In this document: piece after piece, positions 43,314 to 52,768 of the stretch | Layout: every line of letters starts with the position of its first letter | Position numbering within the stretch: position 1 is the first letter of the stretch | Source: Bacteroidota bacterium | GTDB taxonomy: Bacteria; Bacteroidota; Ignavibacteria; Tepidaquicellales; Tepidaquicellaceae | Direction: 5' to 3' | NCBI GenBank assembly: GCA_018266835.1 | Contig: JAFDZP010000002.1 | Span: 324,419 to 388,418 of the forward strand | Length of the DNA stretch: 64,000 nucleotides | Made by a program: the position numbers and the translations under genes | The notes under the pieces: generated by a model | What the model was told of the DNA's origin: nothing | What the model saw: only the letters and a program-made list of their open reading frames with translations | Databases searched by the model: none

Positions 43314-44453
43314 ATGTGGTCAAATTTAATAGGACAGGAAAGAGTAAAAAATATTTTTAAGAGTATTCTCGCAAGCGATAGAATTTCTCATGCTTATATT
43401 TTTTACGGAAAACCGGGAGTAGGTAAAGATGCTGCTGCAATTGAGTTTGCCAAGTATCTTAACTGCGAAAATCGGGACCCTGAAAAAGGACCTTGTGATG
43501 TTTGCAAGAACTGTAAAGATATTCAAAGTTTAAAATCTATGCTTTTGAAATTCATTACCGCTTTACCAACAGGAAAAGATGATGATGAAAATTCAGTATT
43601 GCAATCATTAGAAAAAGCAGATTATGAAAGCTATCTGAGTGAGATAGAAAGTAAATCTGAAAATCCTTATCATAAAATTTCACTAGAGAAAGCAAATTTT
43701 ATCAGGATAAGTTCAATAAGAGAAATAAAAGATCTAATTTATCTGACAGGAGCTGAAAATAGGACAAAAGTTTTTCTCATTTCAGATGCCGATAATATGA
43801 ATCCTCAAAGCGCGAATGCGTTGTTAAAAATTCTTGAAGAACCGCCGAAAAATTCTTTATTAATTTTAACGACATCAAAATTAAATTCACTGCTTCCTAC
43901 TATTATAGGAAGGTGTCAGAAAATTCATTTCGACAGCATAAGTAAAAGCAATCTTGTAAAATATATTAAAGATTTAAAGCCTGAACTTGGAGAAACGCAG
44001 TTAAATTTTTATTCAGAGCTTGCTGACGGGAGCGTTTCAAAAGCTCAGAGCATTCTTGAAGGAAATTATGATGAACTGAGAAAAAAAGTTTTAGTGTTAC
44101 TCAGAAATCTTGTGACGATGAATACTATCAAAGCAGGATTTGATATTGATTTCATTACGGGAAAGAAAGATAAGGAAAGGGTGAGACAGTTTTTAATTCT
44201 GATGCAGATATGGATAAGAGATGTTCTTTATAAACGAAGCGGGGCTGAAGAGCTGATAATTAATAAAGATGAGCTGGACAGCATTTCAAAATTTGCTATG
44301 AGATATGACAGCGACTATTTTGATATAATAAATCTGCTGGAAAATTCAATCAATGATATAGACTATAATGTAAATTTGGAGCTGATGCTTTTTAATTTAT
44401 TTGTTAAGATAAGAGAGCTGATTTTAGCAGGAGAAATAAAAGTTAAAACGTAA
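43314..44453 (+). CDS. holB: DNA polymerase III clamp-loader subunit (delta prime type)
   Basis: A 379-residue AAA+ protein. The N-terminus (WSNLIGQERVKNIFKSIL, SHAYIFYGKPGVGKDAAA) and the sensor-1 region (QSANALLKILEEPPKNSLLILTT) are diagnostic for clamp-loader subunits. Four cysteines (CENRDPEKGPCDVCKNC, about 45-61) fit the zinc module. An insert of about 40 charged residues (about 75-120) lies between the zinc module and the next helix. Part of the clamp-loading complex at replication forks. Its 3' end overlaps the convergent Ig-like lipoprotein by 11 bases. Confidence 0.88.
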   Translation: MWSNLIGQERVKNIFKSILASDRISHAYIFYGKPGVGKDAAAIEFAKYLNCENRDPEKGPCDVCKNCKDIQSLKSMLLKFITALPTGKDDDENSVLQSLEKADYESYLSEIESKSENPYHKISLEKANFIRISSIREIKDLIYLTGAENRTKVFLISDADNMNPQSANALLKILEEPPKNSLLILTTSKLNSLLPTIIGRCQKIHFDSISKSNLVKYIKDLKPELGETQLNFYSELADGSVSKAQSILEGNYDELRKKVLVLLRNLVTMNTIKAGFDIDFITGKKDKERVRQFLILMQIWIRDVLYKRSGAEELIINKDELDSISKFAMRYDSDYFDIINLLENSINDIDYNVNLELMLFNLFVKIRELILAGEIKVKT

Positions 44454-45840
44454 TATTAACGTTATCCGTATTCCACATTCCTTTAGCCTTCAATGTTTTA
44501 TCGTATACAAAAAAAGGTTCTGAAGGTTCATAAGGATAGTACTTTCCCGCATCATACTTACCCGAACCATTCATATCAATAAAAGCAAAAAGCATATACT
44601 CCCCTTCCGGAACATTCTCAAATTTAAAGACACCGGGACCGGTTTTATTCATCGAATATCTATAAGATGAATTAATTTTATTTATAAGCTGAATGACAAT
44701 ATTTGCCCGGGTATTTAAAGTATCTTTTATAAGAACACTTCCTGAAATTGTACCCACCTGATTTTCAGAGACTGATTTAAAGTTTCGCCTGAAATCCAAA
44801 GTAGAAGTTTTAAGTATGAATAAATAGGATTTCCCCTGTTTCAAATTTTCAGAAGGAAATACCTGAAGTAAAGAATCATTAATCCAGTTGAAAGCAAGTT
44901 TTATATTTGCATTTGATGAAGAGTCAGTAAGCTTCAAGTTATCTGCAATATCCAACTTGTTAATTTTTTTATTTTTAAAGTAAAAATAAAAACGTGAATC
45001 TACCGGTACACCTGATGCATTATTATCAATAGATGTAAAAACAATATTAAGTGAATCAGATTTTAGCGTTTGATAAAATTCTTTCCCGATTACTCCTGTT
45101 TCAAAGCTTTTGAAAAGAAAATTGTTTCCTGATTGTCTGATTGAATCTGAGACAATCACATCTGAAGGAAGCACAGCAATTTTTTCCACATCTTTATTAT
45201 ACAAAGAATTCCTGTCATCATCATTAAAGGCATAAAGCCTGTATTTACCGTTAGGTAAATTCATTAGTGAATAATTTCCGTTTTCATCAGGTTGAGTTGC
45301 ATAGTCCGGTTTTAATGTATCCGGTTTCACAAAACTTTCATTTGCAGAGGTTAGGATGTAAGCCGTAATAAGCATCCTGTCATAAGTATCCGCAACAATT
45401 TTACCTGAGATACTGCCTTTATCTATCTTATCCCCTGTGGAAAATGCCAGATTGATAGGCGAACTTAAAGCATTCCCGCCGTTTACATCCTTAAAGTCTT
45501 TAGTAATAACAATAGAATAAGTTTTATTTTTATCAAAACCATCTTCATAAATAACCTCTACATCCTTTGCTCCCCAGTCAAACTTAGGTCTTCCTTTTGG
45601 GAGCGGAGAAATTCTAAAGGCATCTTCAAAGCTTCTTCTGTTAACGTATTCATCAAAATAAAATCTTATAGAATTACCTCTGTACATTACGGTATTATTA
45701 GCAGGAGAAGTTTTCAGAATTTTTGGAGCATCCTTATCGTCATCTCCTCCCGAAGGAGGCTGCTGGTTCGCGCACGATATGAAATAAATTCCAAAGAAAA
45801 CTGCACACGTTACTTTCAATATTTTAGCAGCTAATCTCAA
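44443..45840 (-). CDS. Ig-like domain lipoprotein (Bacteroidetes Big_5 type)
   Basis: A 465-residue lipoprotein (lipobox YFISC, Cys at about 23, then ANQQPPSGGDDDKDAPKIL). An N-terminal Ig-like domain of the SbsA/Big_5 kind follows (about 40-135; TSPANNTVMYRGNSIRFYFD ... YSIVITKDFKDVNGGNAL). Then come carboxypeptidase-like and further Ig-like segments, including a second FDEPxxxS-free strand set and a final domain with FVYDKTLKAKGMW. Proteins of this type occur in Bacteroidetes next to envelope genes; their role is not known. It overlaps the histidine kinase gene by 4 bases, so the pair is translationally coupled. Confidence 0.78.
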   Translation of the reverse strand: MRLAAKILKVTCAVFFGIYFISCANQQPPSGGDDDKDAPKILKTSPANNTVMYRGNSIRFYFDEYVNRRSFEDAFRISPLPKGRPKFDWGAKDVEVIYEDGFDKNKTYSIVITKDFKDVNGGNALSSPINLAFSTGDKIDKGSISGKIVADTYDRMLITAYILTSANESFVKPDTLKPDYATQPDENGNYSLMNLPNGKYRLYAFNDDDRNSLYNKDVEKIAVLPSDVIVSDSIRQSGNNFLFKSFETGVIGKEFYQTLKSDSLNIVFTSIDNNASGVPVDSRFYFYFKNKKINKLDIADNLKLTDSSSNANIKLAFNWINDSLLQVFPSENLKQGKSYLFILKTSTLDFRRNFKSVSENQVGTISGSVLIKDTLNTRANIVIQLINKINSSYRYSMNKTGPGVFKFENVPEGEYMLFAFIDMNGSGKYDAGKYYPYEPSEPFFVYDKTLKAKGMWNTDNVNITF

Positions 45841-48800
45841 CTATTTTCCCGGAAAGTTTTTGAAAAATTAATTCGAACTTTTGTACCCTTACCCTTTGCA
45901 CTCTCGTAATCGATATTAGCATTCATATTATCTAAAGATTTTTTTGTAATAGATAATCCAAGCCCCATACCTGATGACTTTGTTGAAAAGTTTGGTTCAA
46001 AAAGTTTCTGCATTATATCGTTATCCATTCCTTCTCCATTATCTTCAATTACAACATTTACAAAACTCTTATCTTCTGATGTAATAATTTTTACCCAACC
46101 CTCTTTATCGATTGACTGCACTGCATTCTTGATTATATTCTGGAACACTCTGTTCATTTCCTGCTTATCGCCTGTAACTTCACTAAGATTATCCTTTAAA
46201 GAAATATCGAAAGTAATACCCGGAAATTTTTCATAGAGTGAGATAACATCGTATATAACATCGTTAATATTTACTTTTTCATATTTTCTCTGCGGAAGTT
46301 TTGCGAAGTTTGAAAACTCAGTTGCAATTTTATTCAGCTTATCAATTTCGTTCAGCATTATATCTTTTGTTTTGGTAAGAGTAATTTCAAACTCCTCGTC
46401 AGTTTTCTTTCGAAGGTATAAGTCATAAAGATGCTGGACGGATAACTTCATAGGTGTCAGAGGATTTTTAATCTCATGTGCAACTCTTCGAGCAATATCA
46501 CGCCATGCAGCTTCCCTCTCCGCTTTTTTTAATTTTTCTTTTGATGATTCAAGCTCGCGCGTCATCCGGTTGAACGAATCTATAAGGCTGCCGAATTCAT
46601 CCTTGCTATCAAGCTTGATTTCAATATTCGTTTCTCCTCTGGAAAGTTTATCAGTGGCAAGCTTTAAAATAGAAATAGGGCGCGTAATTCTTTCTACAAA
46701 GAAAGTGATAAACAATAATAGAATGATAATAACAATAATGTATATACCGAAAATAAATGTAAGAGATTCTGTAAGCTCTTCATTTATTTCATTCTGCCTG
46801 TAAACAGTCTGTGAAGAAATAATAGCCCTGACGTTATTATTTTTATCTAGTATAGGAGTGTATCCCGCATAAAATGAAAAGCCCGGCAAATCAAGATTTT
46901 TAAAATAAATATCTTTCTTCTCGTAATTAAGATTATAATAAGCACCTCCGTCAATTCTGTTATCAAGTAAATCTGATTTAAATAATTCTTCATTCGTCGT
47001 TGAAAACAATTTTAGCCCTGTATAAAGATTAAAATTTTTATCGGAGCGGGATAGACTTTTGTTTAGTATTGTTTTTTCTTTTTGCTTTAAACTGTCTGCT
47101 ATTCTCTCATTCAGAAAATTCTGATTGTTATTTTTGAAGCTCTCTGCGATTAAATTTAAATCAGATTTTATCTGATTCTCAAATGATATATCATACTTAT
47201 TTTTTATATAACCGCGAGTATAAATTGCGAGAAGTATAATTGGAATAACTGAAACAATTATAAATGATGTAAGGAGCTTCTCTCTGAAATTGAACACAAT
47301 AAGATTTCTGGATGCGACGTAATACAGAAAATAAAGAAAGCTGATCAATCCGTATATCATCACAATAAACAATACAAATTTTAAATAAAAATACAAAATA
47401 AGATATGCATCGTTTCTTTTAATACTTATAGAATAAATTTTTTCATAATCGTCCGGTGTATTGACCAGAGTATAAAATGTACGATATTTTTCATTGTTAA
47501 ATGTTTCATAGCGCCATACTGACTTATTATCTTTATTCCTTACAAAATCTTTAAAACTCTCGATTGACTTCGTATTTCCTTTGGATATTTCCGGGTCAGT
47601 AGAGCTTACAAACTCATCATCTATATATTCAGTGATTACCGGAGTAGAAATTAACTTATCGAATAAATTATCTTTTGTATAATTCTTAAAAATTTGAAAC
47701 GAGGACTGCACAAGAAGATTTTTCGGTTCATACTGTACTGTTACTACTGCATATCCTGTTTTTTTAGCAAACTCAGTGTTACGTAAATCAATTTTTTCGA
47801 GAGTAACAATTCCCGAGTAATATTTATTCTCAGTGTTTTTGAAAACAGAAAACTTATTTTTTATTTTGGATGAATCATCCTCAGAAGACCTTACAAATTC
47901 TTCCAGAGTGGTACCGTTATAATCAGGTTCTTCAGAGTAAACACTATCTGCTGAAGCAATTGTATCTTTAACAGGAGAGACTGAACCATACTTTGAAAGA
48001 CGTGAAGATTTTTTTATAAAATTAATGACTGAATCTACATTAAGGCTGTTATAATTAATATTAAAATCAGTAACGAGATTATAATTTGTATCCAGCAGTA
48101 ATACTGAAGAATTGAAATTTTCTGAGCTTAATTTGCTATCCGCCCAAATCGAAAAAGCAAGGTTAGAAGTATTATTGATTTTGCTTGTAAGTAAATTTTC
48201 TGCATCCTTGTTCTCAACAATTTTGTTTAATTCAGTTGTGATTAAGAATAGAATTCTGTCATTATCATCTCCTGCAAGCTTATTTCCAATAAGCTCTACA
48301 AATCTGGTTTCCTGAACAGTAAGCTTTTCAAGAAGTATATAGGGAATTGAAATTAAACTGATTAGCACAAGCAAAGAAATATTAGCATAGGAGAAAATTC
48401 GGAATTCCCTTTTAAGCAAAATATTTCTGCATAAAAAATAAGAGAAGAGAAATATTGAAGAGATTATCAGCAATCTTTGATATACAGACACCGGGAAATC
48501 CGCAAACATTAATTCTATCAGCTGGCTTACCAGTACAAAAAGTATAAAAAGAAAAACCAGAAAGTATTTTCTAACAATTTTATTTGTAATTAAGTCGAAC
48601 TTTATAACTGAATAAAACTCGTTGACAACGAGTATAGTTAGGAATATGAACGCCGTGATACCGCAAAGAAAAATTGAGATGAGAATGAAGATAAGGCCGG
48701 CATCCGGAATCAAACTTGTCTTATCAAGAAACTTCAGATTAGAATCAAATACAACACTCTGAACTATTATCCCAAGAATATAAATTATGCCGAAGAAAAA

Positions 48801-49991
48801 AATAATCTGAAGAAACAGTTCAAAATATATCCAGATTAAATTTCCCGGTTTTCTTCCGTTATCTTTATAATGTTTGAATATATTTTGGAAAACATAAAAC
48901 CCCCATATCAAGCCAAGCACTGAGCTTATTAATAAATCACCGGCTGATTTTACAATTCCTTTTCCGAATGTCGAAGCATAATATGCAGGAGAAAATAAAT
49001 CAGATTCAAGCAATACAGATGGGAAACCAATTTTAAGCCATAAAAACCTAATTAGAACAAGAAACACGAGCAGACAAGCTGACTTTAACCAAATTGAATT
49101 GAACTTTGCTAGCAGCTCTAAAATTATAACAAGTGAAATCAGAGAAAGAAGAAAAATTGTCAGGGAATTTATTTTATCATTCAGAGTATTTATTTCAGAA
49201 AAATAATTCTCCTGATTATATTCAGGCAGCGCAATTTTCCCTATTATTGTTCCGTCTAATCCTTTTAAATCAAATACAACAGCGGATTTATTTGAAACCG
49301 TATCGTTAATAATTTTCCCCGTAATTTCATCGGCAGCAATTATATCAGGAGTCACCTTATATTTTTCTTCTACTTCACTTGAAAGCCCATCATAAGTAAT
49401 AAATTTATTTTTGATTTGAAATTTATTATCAATTAGTCTTGCTGTAGTTGAAACACCGATTATTGTGTTTGTATCCTGTAAATCTCTTATCGGCATATAA
49501 ACAACCAGATAGGTGTAGAAACTAATTTCTTTTATGATTGAAAAACTTTTGCCTGTCAATGCTTTTTGCAGACTGAAGGTTTTTGGAGAAATTTCCCTGC
49601 CTTCAAATGCAATAAGCTCTAAAGGTTTGTTGTATATCTCAATCTGATATGGTGAGCCGGGAAATTTTTTCAGAAATTCATCAAATACTTTTTTATTTTC
49701 ACCTGACTGAATCGTTTTTCTGATTTCTGTATTCGAAGAAATTTTCCTTGCCTCTGTAATTGTTTCATCAGATAATTTTTGAAACGAGTTAAGGATGTAG
49801 TTTATTTTTTCATTATTTTTTCCCGTTAAAACATCCGGATTATTGCTGTTTGAAGTAAGTATCAGCCTGAAAGTGAGGTTAGATGCTAGGTTCCAGAACA
49901 AAAGTAAAAAAGCGATTAAAATTAAAAATTTTAACCGCCTTCCAAATTTATTGTTCAGCGAAGTATTAATCTGTGAAAGATTTTTCAGCAT
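45837..49991 (-). CDS. Very large NtrY-like sensor histidine kinase
   Basis: A 1384-residue inner-membrane kinase, almost twice the usual NtrY length. A first helix (about 22-38) and a periplasmic sensor region (about 40-270) lead to a block of about ten helices (about 270-560). A second extracytoplasmic region (about 565-860) and one more helix pair bracket a third sensor region (about 905-1065). Then come a helix and HAMP domain (about 1075-1140), the dimerisation helix with His1172 (HEIKNPLTPMKLSVQHL), and an ATPase with NIIKNAVQSI, EDNGEGM and GMGLGLSI. No response regulator lies next to it, so it is an orphan here. Its start lies 9 bases after the DUF4783 stop. Confidence 0.88.
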   Translation of the reverse strand: MLKNLSQINTSLNNKFGRRLKFLILIAFLLLFWNLASNLTFRLILTSNSNNPDVLTGKNNEKINYILNSFQKLSDETITEARKISSNTEIRKTIQSGENKKVFDEFLKKFPGSPYQIEIYNKPLELIAFEGREISPKTFSLQKALTGKSFSIIKEISFYTYLVVYMPIRDLQDTNTIIGVSTTARLIDNKFQIKNKFITYDGLSSEVEEKYKVTPDIIAADEITGKIINDTVSNKSAVVFDLKGLDGTIIGKIALPEYNQENYFSEINTLNDKINSLTIFLLSLISLVIILELLAKFNSIWLKSACLLVFLVLIRFLWLKIGFPSVLLESDLFSPAYYASTFGKGIVKSAGDLLISSVLGLIWGFYVFQNIFKHYKDNGRKPGNLIWIYFELFLQIIFFFGIIYILGIIVQSVVFDSNLKFLDKTSLIPDAGLIFILISIFLCGITAFIFLTILVVNEFYSVIKFDLITNKIVRKYFLVFLFILFVLVSQLIELMFADFPVSVYQRLLIISSIFLFSYFLCRNILLKREFRIFSYANISLLVLISLISIPYILLEKLTVQETRFVELIGNKLAGDDNDRILFLITTELNKIVENKDAENLLTSKINNTSNLAFSIWADSKLSSENFNSSVLLLDTNYNLVTDFNINYNSLNVDSVINFIKKSSRLSKYGSVSPVKDTIASADSVYSEEPDYNGTTLEEFVRSSEDDSSKIKNKFSVFKNTENKYYSGIVTLEKIDLRNTEFAKKTGYAVVTVQYEPKNLLVQSSFQIFKNYTKDNLFDKLISTPVITEYIDDEFVSSTDPEISKGNTKSIESFKDFVRNKDNKSVWRYETFNNEKYRTFYTLVNTPDDYEKIYSISIKRNDAYLILYFYLKFVLFIVMIYGLISFLYFLYYVASRNLIVFNFREKLLTSFIIVSVIPIILLAIYTRGYIKNKYDISFENQIKSDLNLIAESFKNNNQNFLNERIADSLKQKEKTILNKSLSRSDKNFNLYTGLKLFSTTNEELFKSDLLDNRIDGGAYYNLNYEKKDIYFKNLDLPGFSFYAGYTPILDKNNNVRAIISSQTVYRQNEINEELTESLTFIFGIYIIVIIILLLFITFFVERITRPISILKLATDKLSRGETNIEIKLDSKDEFGSLIDSFNRMTRELESSKEKLKKAEREAAWRDIARRVAHEIKNPLTPMKLSVQHLYDLYLRKKTDEEFEITLTKTKDIMLNEIDKLNKIATEFSNFAKLPQRKYEKVNINDVIYDVISLYEKFPGITFDISLKDNLSEVTGDKQEMNRVFQNIIKNAVQSIDKEGWVKIITSEDKSFVNVVIEDNGEGMDNDIMQKLFEPNFSTKSSGMGLGLSITKKSLDNMNANIDYESAKGKGTKVRINFSKTFRENS

Positions 49992-50000
49992 TACATATTG

Positions 50001-50471
50001 TCAGTTAATCATAATTTGGTCAATGAACCATTCATCTCTATAGAATTTCAGAGATATAGATACTTCCAGTTCATTTTTATTCCCGTTGATAGAATATTTA
50101 TACTTTCCCATTGCAAAAGCATAAGTGTTATATCGCGTGGAGCGCTTAAATGAAAAAGAAGTCACTCTGAAGTAATCCATGAAGTCAGTTAAAATCAATT
50201 CAGCTTGTGATGAGCTGTAATAGCCTTTTTCGTTACTTATAATATTTAAATAGACCTGTTCATCAAAGTATCTGCTTATACCTGAGACTTGCTGATAACT
50301 TAATCCGCTTCCTATATCTTTGAAAGTTTTTTTACATAGAGCATACTTCTGACGTGTAAAGTCATCTTTATATTTTTTTTCTTTCCACCAGCTATCCTGA
50401 GCAGAGGCGCTGTTTAACAGAAGAAAAGAAAAACAGATTAGGATTAAGACAAAAAGAGGATTTCGGGACAT
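50001..50471 (-). CDS. Exported DUF4783-like protein
   Basis: A 156-residue protein with a signal peptide (1-24, SASAQ). The mature part (helical start, then FDEQVYLNI, GYYSSSQAELILTDFM, YKYSINGNKNELEVSISLKF, EWFIDQIMIN) follows the pattern of DUF4783, an NTF2-like family of secreted Bacteroidetes proteins without known function. It is the first gene of the run that continues into the histidine kinase and Ig-like lipoprotein, all within 10 bases or overlapping. Confidence 0.75.
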   Translation of the reverse strand: MSRNPLFVLILICFSFLLLNSASAQDSWWKEKKYKDDFTRQKYALCKKTFKDIGSGLSYQQVSGISRYFDEQVYLNIISNEKGYYSSSQAELILTDFMDYFRVTSFSFKRSTRYNTYAFAMGKYKYSINGNKNELEVSISLKFYRDEWFIDQIMIN

Positions 50472-50566
50472 ATATACTAATTGATTAATTATAATGTTTT
50501 TATCAAATGTTTTAAATGATTAAATTTTAACTTAAATAATGGAAAAAAGTTCATAATAAAACAAAA

Positions 50567-50595
50567 AAGGCCACCGAAAAAATTCCGGTGACCTT
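50567..50595 (-). terminator. Terminator after the ferritin-like gene
   Basis: On the minus strand AAGGTCACCG (50595-50586) pairs with CGGTGGCCTT (50576-50567), with one G:U pair, and is followed by a T run. It closes the DUF2202 transcript. Confidence 0.85.
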
Positions 50596-50622
50596 GGTTG
50601 GTAAACAAAAGGAAATACTAAA

Positions 50623-51117
50623 TTACTTACACTTTTCAAGTGCGGGTATGTTCCTATTAATTGTAATATCTCTCAGGTCTTCAAAAACTGTTTTCAGAAA
50701 AGTATTAGATACATTCAAAAGAAATTTTTTATACATCTCTACATTTTCTTTTTCATACTTCAGACCCGTTGCGCATGCTTCATCTGAAGTGGAAGGCAAT
50801 ACTATATCTGAAAAATCAAGATTTTTTGGAGTTTCCAAATCATACTTATTGAATACAGTTTCCAAAGCGCTCATGTGATTTTGCTCTGAGTTCATTATTT
50901 TTGCAAACGCACCTGCATCAGGAAATTTTTCATATGCTTTTTTGAAGAAATACTGGTCTCTGCATTCATCTTTGTATGCAGCATTAAGAAATTCTATTTC
51001 TTCAGGTGATAAATTATTTCCTGAGTAAAAAATTGTTTTTGCTCCAAGAGAGTTAAAAGGAATAAAAATTACTGCTAAAAAAATTATTAATGCGAAGTAT
51101 TTAATTAAGGTTTTCAT
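50623..51117 (-). CDS. Exported ferritin-like DUF2202 protein
   Basis: A 164-residue protein with a signal peptide (1-25). The mature part is a four-helix bundle: LSPEEIEFLNAAYKDECRDQ, then FAKIMNSEQNHMSALETVF, and a further helix with YEKENVEMYKKFLLNVS. The ExxH of SEQNHM fits a metal-binding ferritin-like site, although the first helix has EC where many relatives have EEEK. It may bind metal in the periplasm; its position 0.4 kb from a heavy-metal efflux system suggests a link. A strong hairpin terminator follows. Confidence 0.78.
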   Translation of the reverse strand: MKTLIKYFALIIFLAVIFIPFNSLGAKTIFYSGNNLSPEEIEFLNAAYKDECRDQYFFKKAYEKFPDAGAFAKIMNSEQNHMSALETVFNKYDLETPKNLDFSDIVLPSTSDEACATGLKYEKENVEMYKKFLLNVSNTFLKTVFEDLRDITINRNIPALEKCK

Positions 51118-51136
51118 AAAAACCTCCGGTAGAGGG

Positions 51137-51289
51137 TTAGAAGTTAATTGTGTTGTTGTAGGGTAATTTTACCCAGAAAATATTGGCTCTGATATCAAGA
51201 CTTGCAACCGGTGTGTCAGGGTCATCGGAATTCACATCGTTCAGTAAGAACAGTGAATCCGCTTTGTGATGTATGACGCTTTTGTTCAT
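51137..51289 (-). CDS. Possible 50-residue small protein upstream of the DUF2202 gene
   Basis: An open frame from ATG at 51289 to TAA at 51137, ending 19 bases before the DUF2202 start. The protein has sensible composition, with an acidic middle (NDVNSDDPDTPVASLDI) and a hydrophobic end (RANIFWVKLPYNN), and no signal peptide. An exact TAAGTTTG -7 box lies 25 bases upstream. There is no visible Shine-Dalgarno and no known relative. It may be a real small gene, a translated leader, or a relic of a larger protein. Confidence 0.4.
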   Translation of the reverse strand: MNKSVIHHKADSLFLLNDVNSDDPDTPVASLDIRANIFWVKLPYNNTINF

Positions 51290-51314
51290 ATCATATTGGT
51301 TAAGTTCTCTATAA

Positions 51315-51322
51315 CAAACTTA
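51315..51322 (-). promoter_or_regulatory. -7 box for the small protein and DUF2202 gene
   Basis: The minus strand reads TAAGTTTG, an exact TAnnTTTG match. Transcription would start near 51308, about 20 bases before the small frame's ATG at 51289. The rest of the 391-base gap (51118-51508) shows nothing else. Confidence 0.45.
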
Positions 51323-51508
51323 AATACTTTTACAGTCTTATTGTATGATTTACATCATAAGAAAAAATATATTTTTGAAAATTCGGAATGAATATTGTTT
51401 GTGCGATTTGCACATAGCAAAACAATAATCAGTTAAGTAGACTATAAAAATACTTTTACTTTCTTCAAAAAAATCATATAAATAAGATTTTTTTTCCATT
51501 TTTATTAA

Positions 51509-52768
51509 TTAATGGTCGTGCTCTCCTAACTCGCCTTTTTTCATTTCCGAACGCAGATAAAATGCTCCGGTTGTAACGACTTCATTGTCTTCCTCCATTT
51601 TATCAATCGGAAATATCTCAATGTACTTATCATCTTCAACTCCCGTTCTTACATTTATTTTCTTGAAAACAATTTTGTCACCACTCTTATGCTCTTCACT
51701 TTTATGTATATCGTTCTTATGCCCATCCTCTTCATGTTCATGCTCAGCTTTTTCATTAGTTCTTACAAAAATATATTTTGACTCTCCTTCTTCTATTAAA
51801 GAAGATTTGGAAACTGCTTTTACGTTATTTTCCTCTATCAATATTTTAGCTGTTACAAACATATTGGGCAGTAGTTTATTATCCTTATTTTTTATCAGAA
51901 CTCTGACTTTTACCGTGCGGCTTGCATCATCAAAAATTGAATTGATGTTCGCTATATTGCCTTCAAATACTTCATCTCCATAGGTAGATGTTTCAATTTT
52001 TACTTTTTGACCTTTCGATATTTTAGATAAATCTTTTTCAAAAATATTTAAATCAACATATACAGTTGAAGTATTCACAATATGAAACATCTCCGTTGAC
52101 GGTTCAACAAACTGCCCTATCGTGATCATCTTTGAAACAACATTTCCTGAGATAGGTGAAACTATAGAATAAAACCTCTGAACATTAACAGTTGTATCTT
52201 CATCAAGATTATCGAAACGGTTTTTATTAATCTTATAACTTGATAATCTTTGCTCAAGCGACCTCATATTGGTAACTGCTCTTTTATAATTTGCCTCTAA
52301 CTCTGCTATAGTTTTCCTGGAAGTGATATCACTAATTCTTTTTTGCCTGTCTAATTCCTGCTTTGCATATTCAACATCATTTTTTGCTGATATGTAGTCT
52401 GTCTGAATGCTAACAAGGTCAATATTTTCAACTGTTGCAAGAACCTGACCTGCTCTTACATTAGCCCCCTCTTTAACATTAACTGATTTTATTCTGCCGC
52501 TTATTATCCCGCCAACTTTAGATTCCTGTTCCTGATTTATCTTCACTTCCCCTGTAACTTTTATATATCCTGAAATATTCATATCTGTTATCGGTGAAAC
52601 CTCTATTCCCATTAATTTAATCTGCTCTTTTGAAAGTGAAACCTCTGTTTTATTTTCTTCTTCATGATGATGCTCTTCTTTTTTTTCCTCTGAAGCTTCC
52701 TGTTTTTTCCCGCAGGATATAAATACTCCTAATGTTAGAAATATTATTACGATTTTTATATGTCTCAT
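51509..52768 (-). CDS. Heavy-metal efflux RND adaptor lipoprotein (CzcB/CusB-like)
   Basis: A 419-residue periplasmic adaptor with a lipoprotein signal (lipobox VFISC, Cys at 19). A His/Glu-rich metal-binding stretch follows (EEHHHEEENKTE, about 33-44). The lipoyl half GIISGRIKSVNVKEGANVRA, an alpha-hairpin (about 125-195) and the second half IVSPISGNVVSKMITIG are in order. A second His-rich loop sits near residues 340-362 (HEHEEDGHKNDIHKSEEHK) and the end is GEHDH. It links pump and channel and may hand metal to the pump. Its start overlaps the end of the pump gene by 4 bases. Confidence 0.9.
   Translation of the reverse strand: MRHIKIVIIFLTLGVFISCGKKQEASEEKKEEHHHEEENKTEVSLSKEQIKLMGIEVSPITDMNISGYIKVTGEVKINQEQESKVGGIISGRIKSVNVKEGANVRAGQVLATVENIDLVSIQTDYISAKNDVEYAKQELDRQKRISDITSRKTIAELEANYKRAVTNMRSLEQRLSSYKINKNRFDNLDEDTTVNVQRFYSIVSPISGNVVSKMITIGQFVEPSTEMFHIVNTSTVYVDLNIFEKDLSKISKGQKVKIETSTYGDEVFEGNIANINSIFDDASRTVKVRVLIKNKDNKLLPNMFVTAKILIEENNVKAVSKSSLIEEGESKYIFVRTNEKAEHEHEEDGHKNDIHKSEEHKSGDKIVFKKINVRTGVEDDKYIEIFPIDKMEEDNEVVTTGAFYLRSEMKKGELGEHDH

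Noticed and set aside
51585-51983. A 132-residue frame antisense to the RND adaptor
   Set aside because: Ser/Leu-rich translation of the opposite strand of a clear coding gene.
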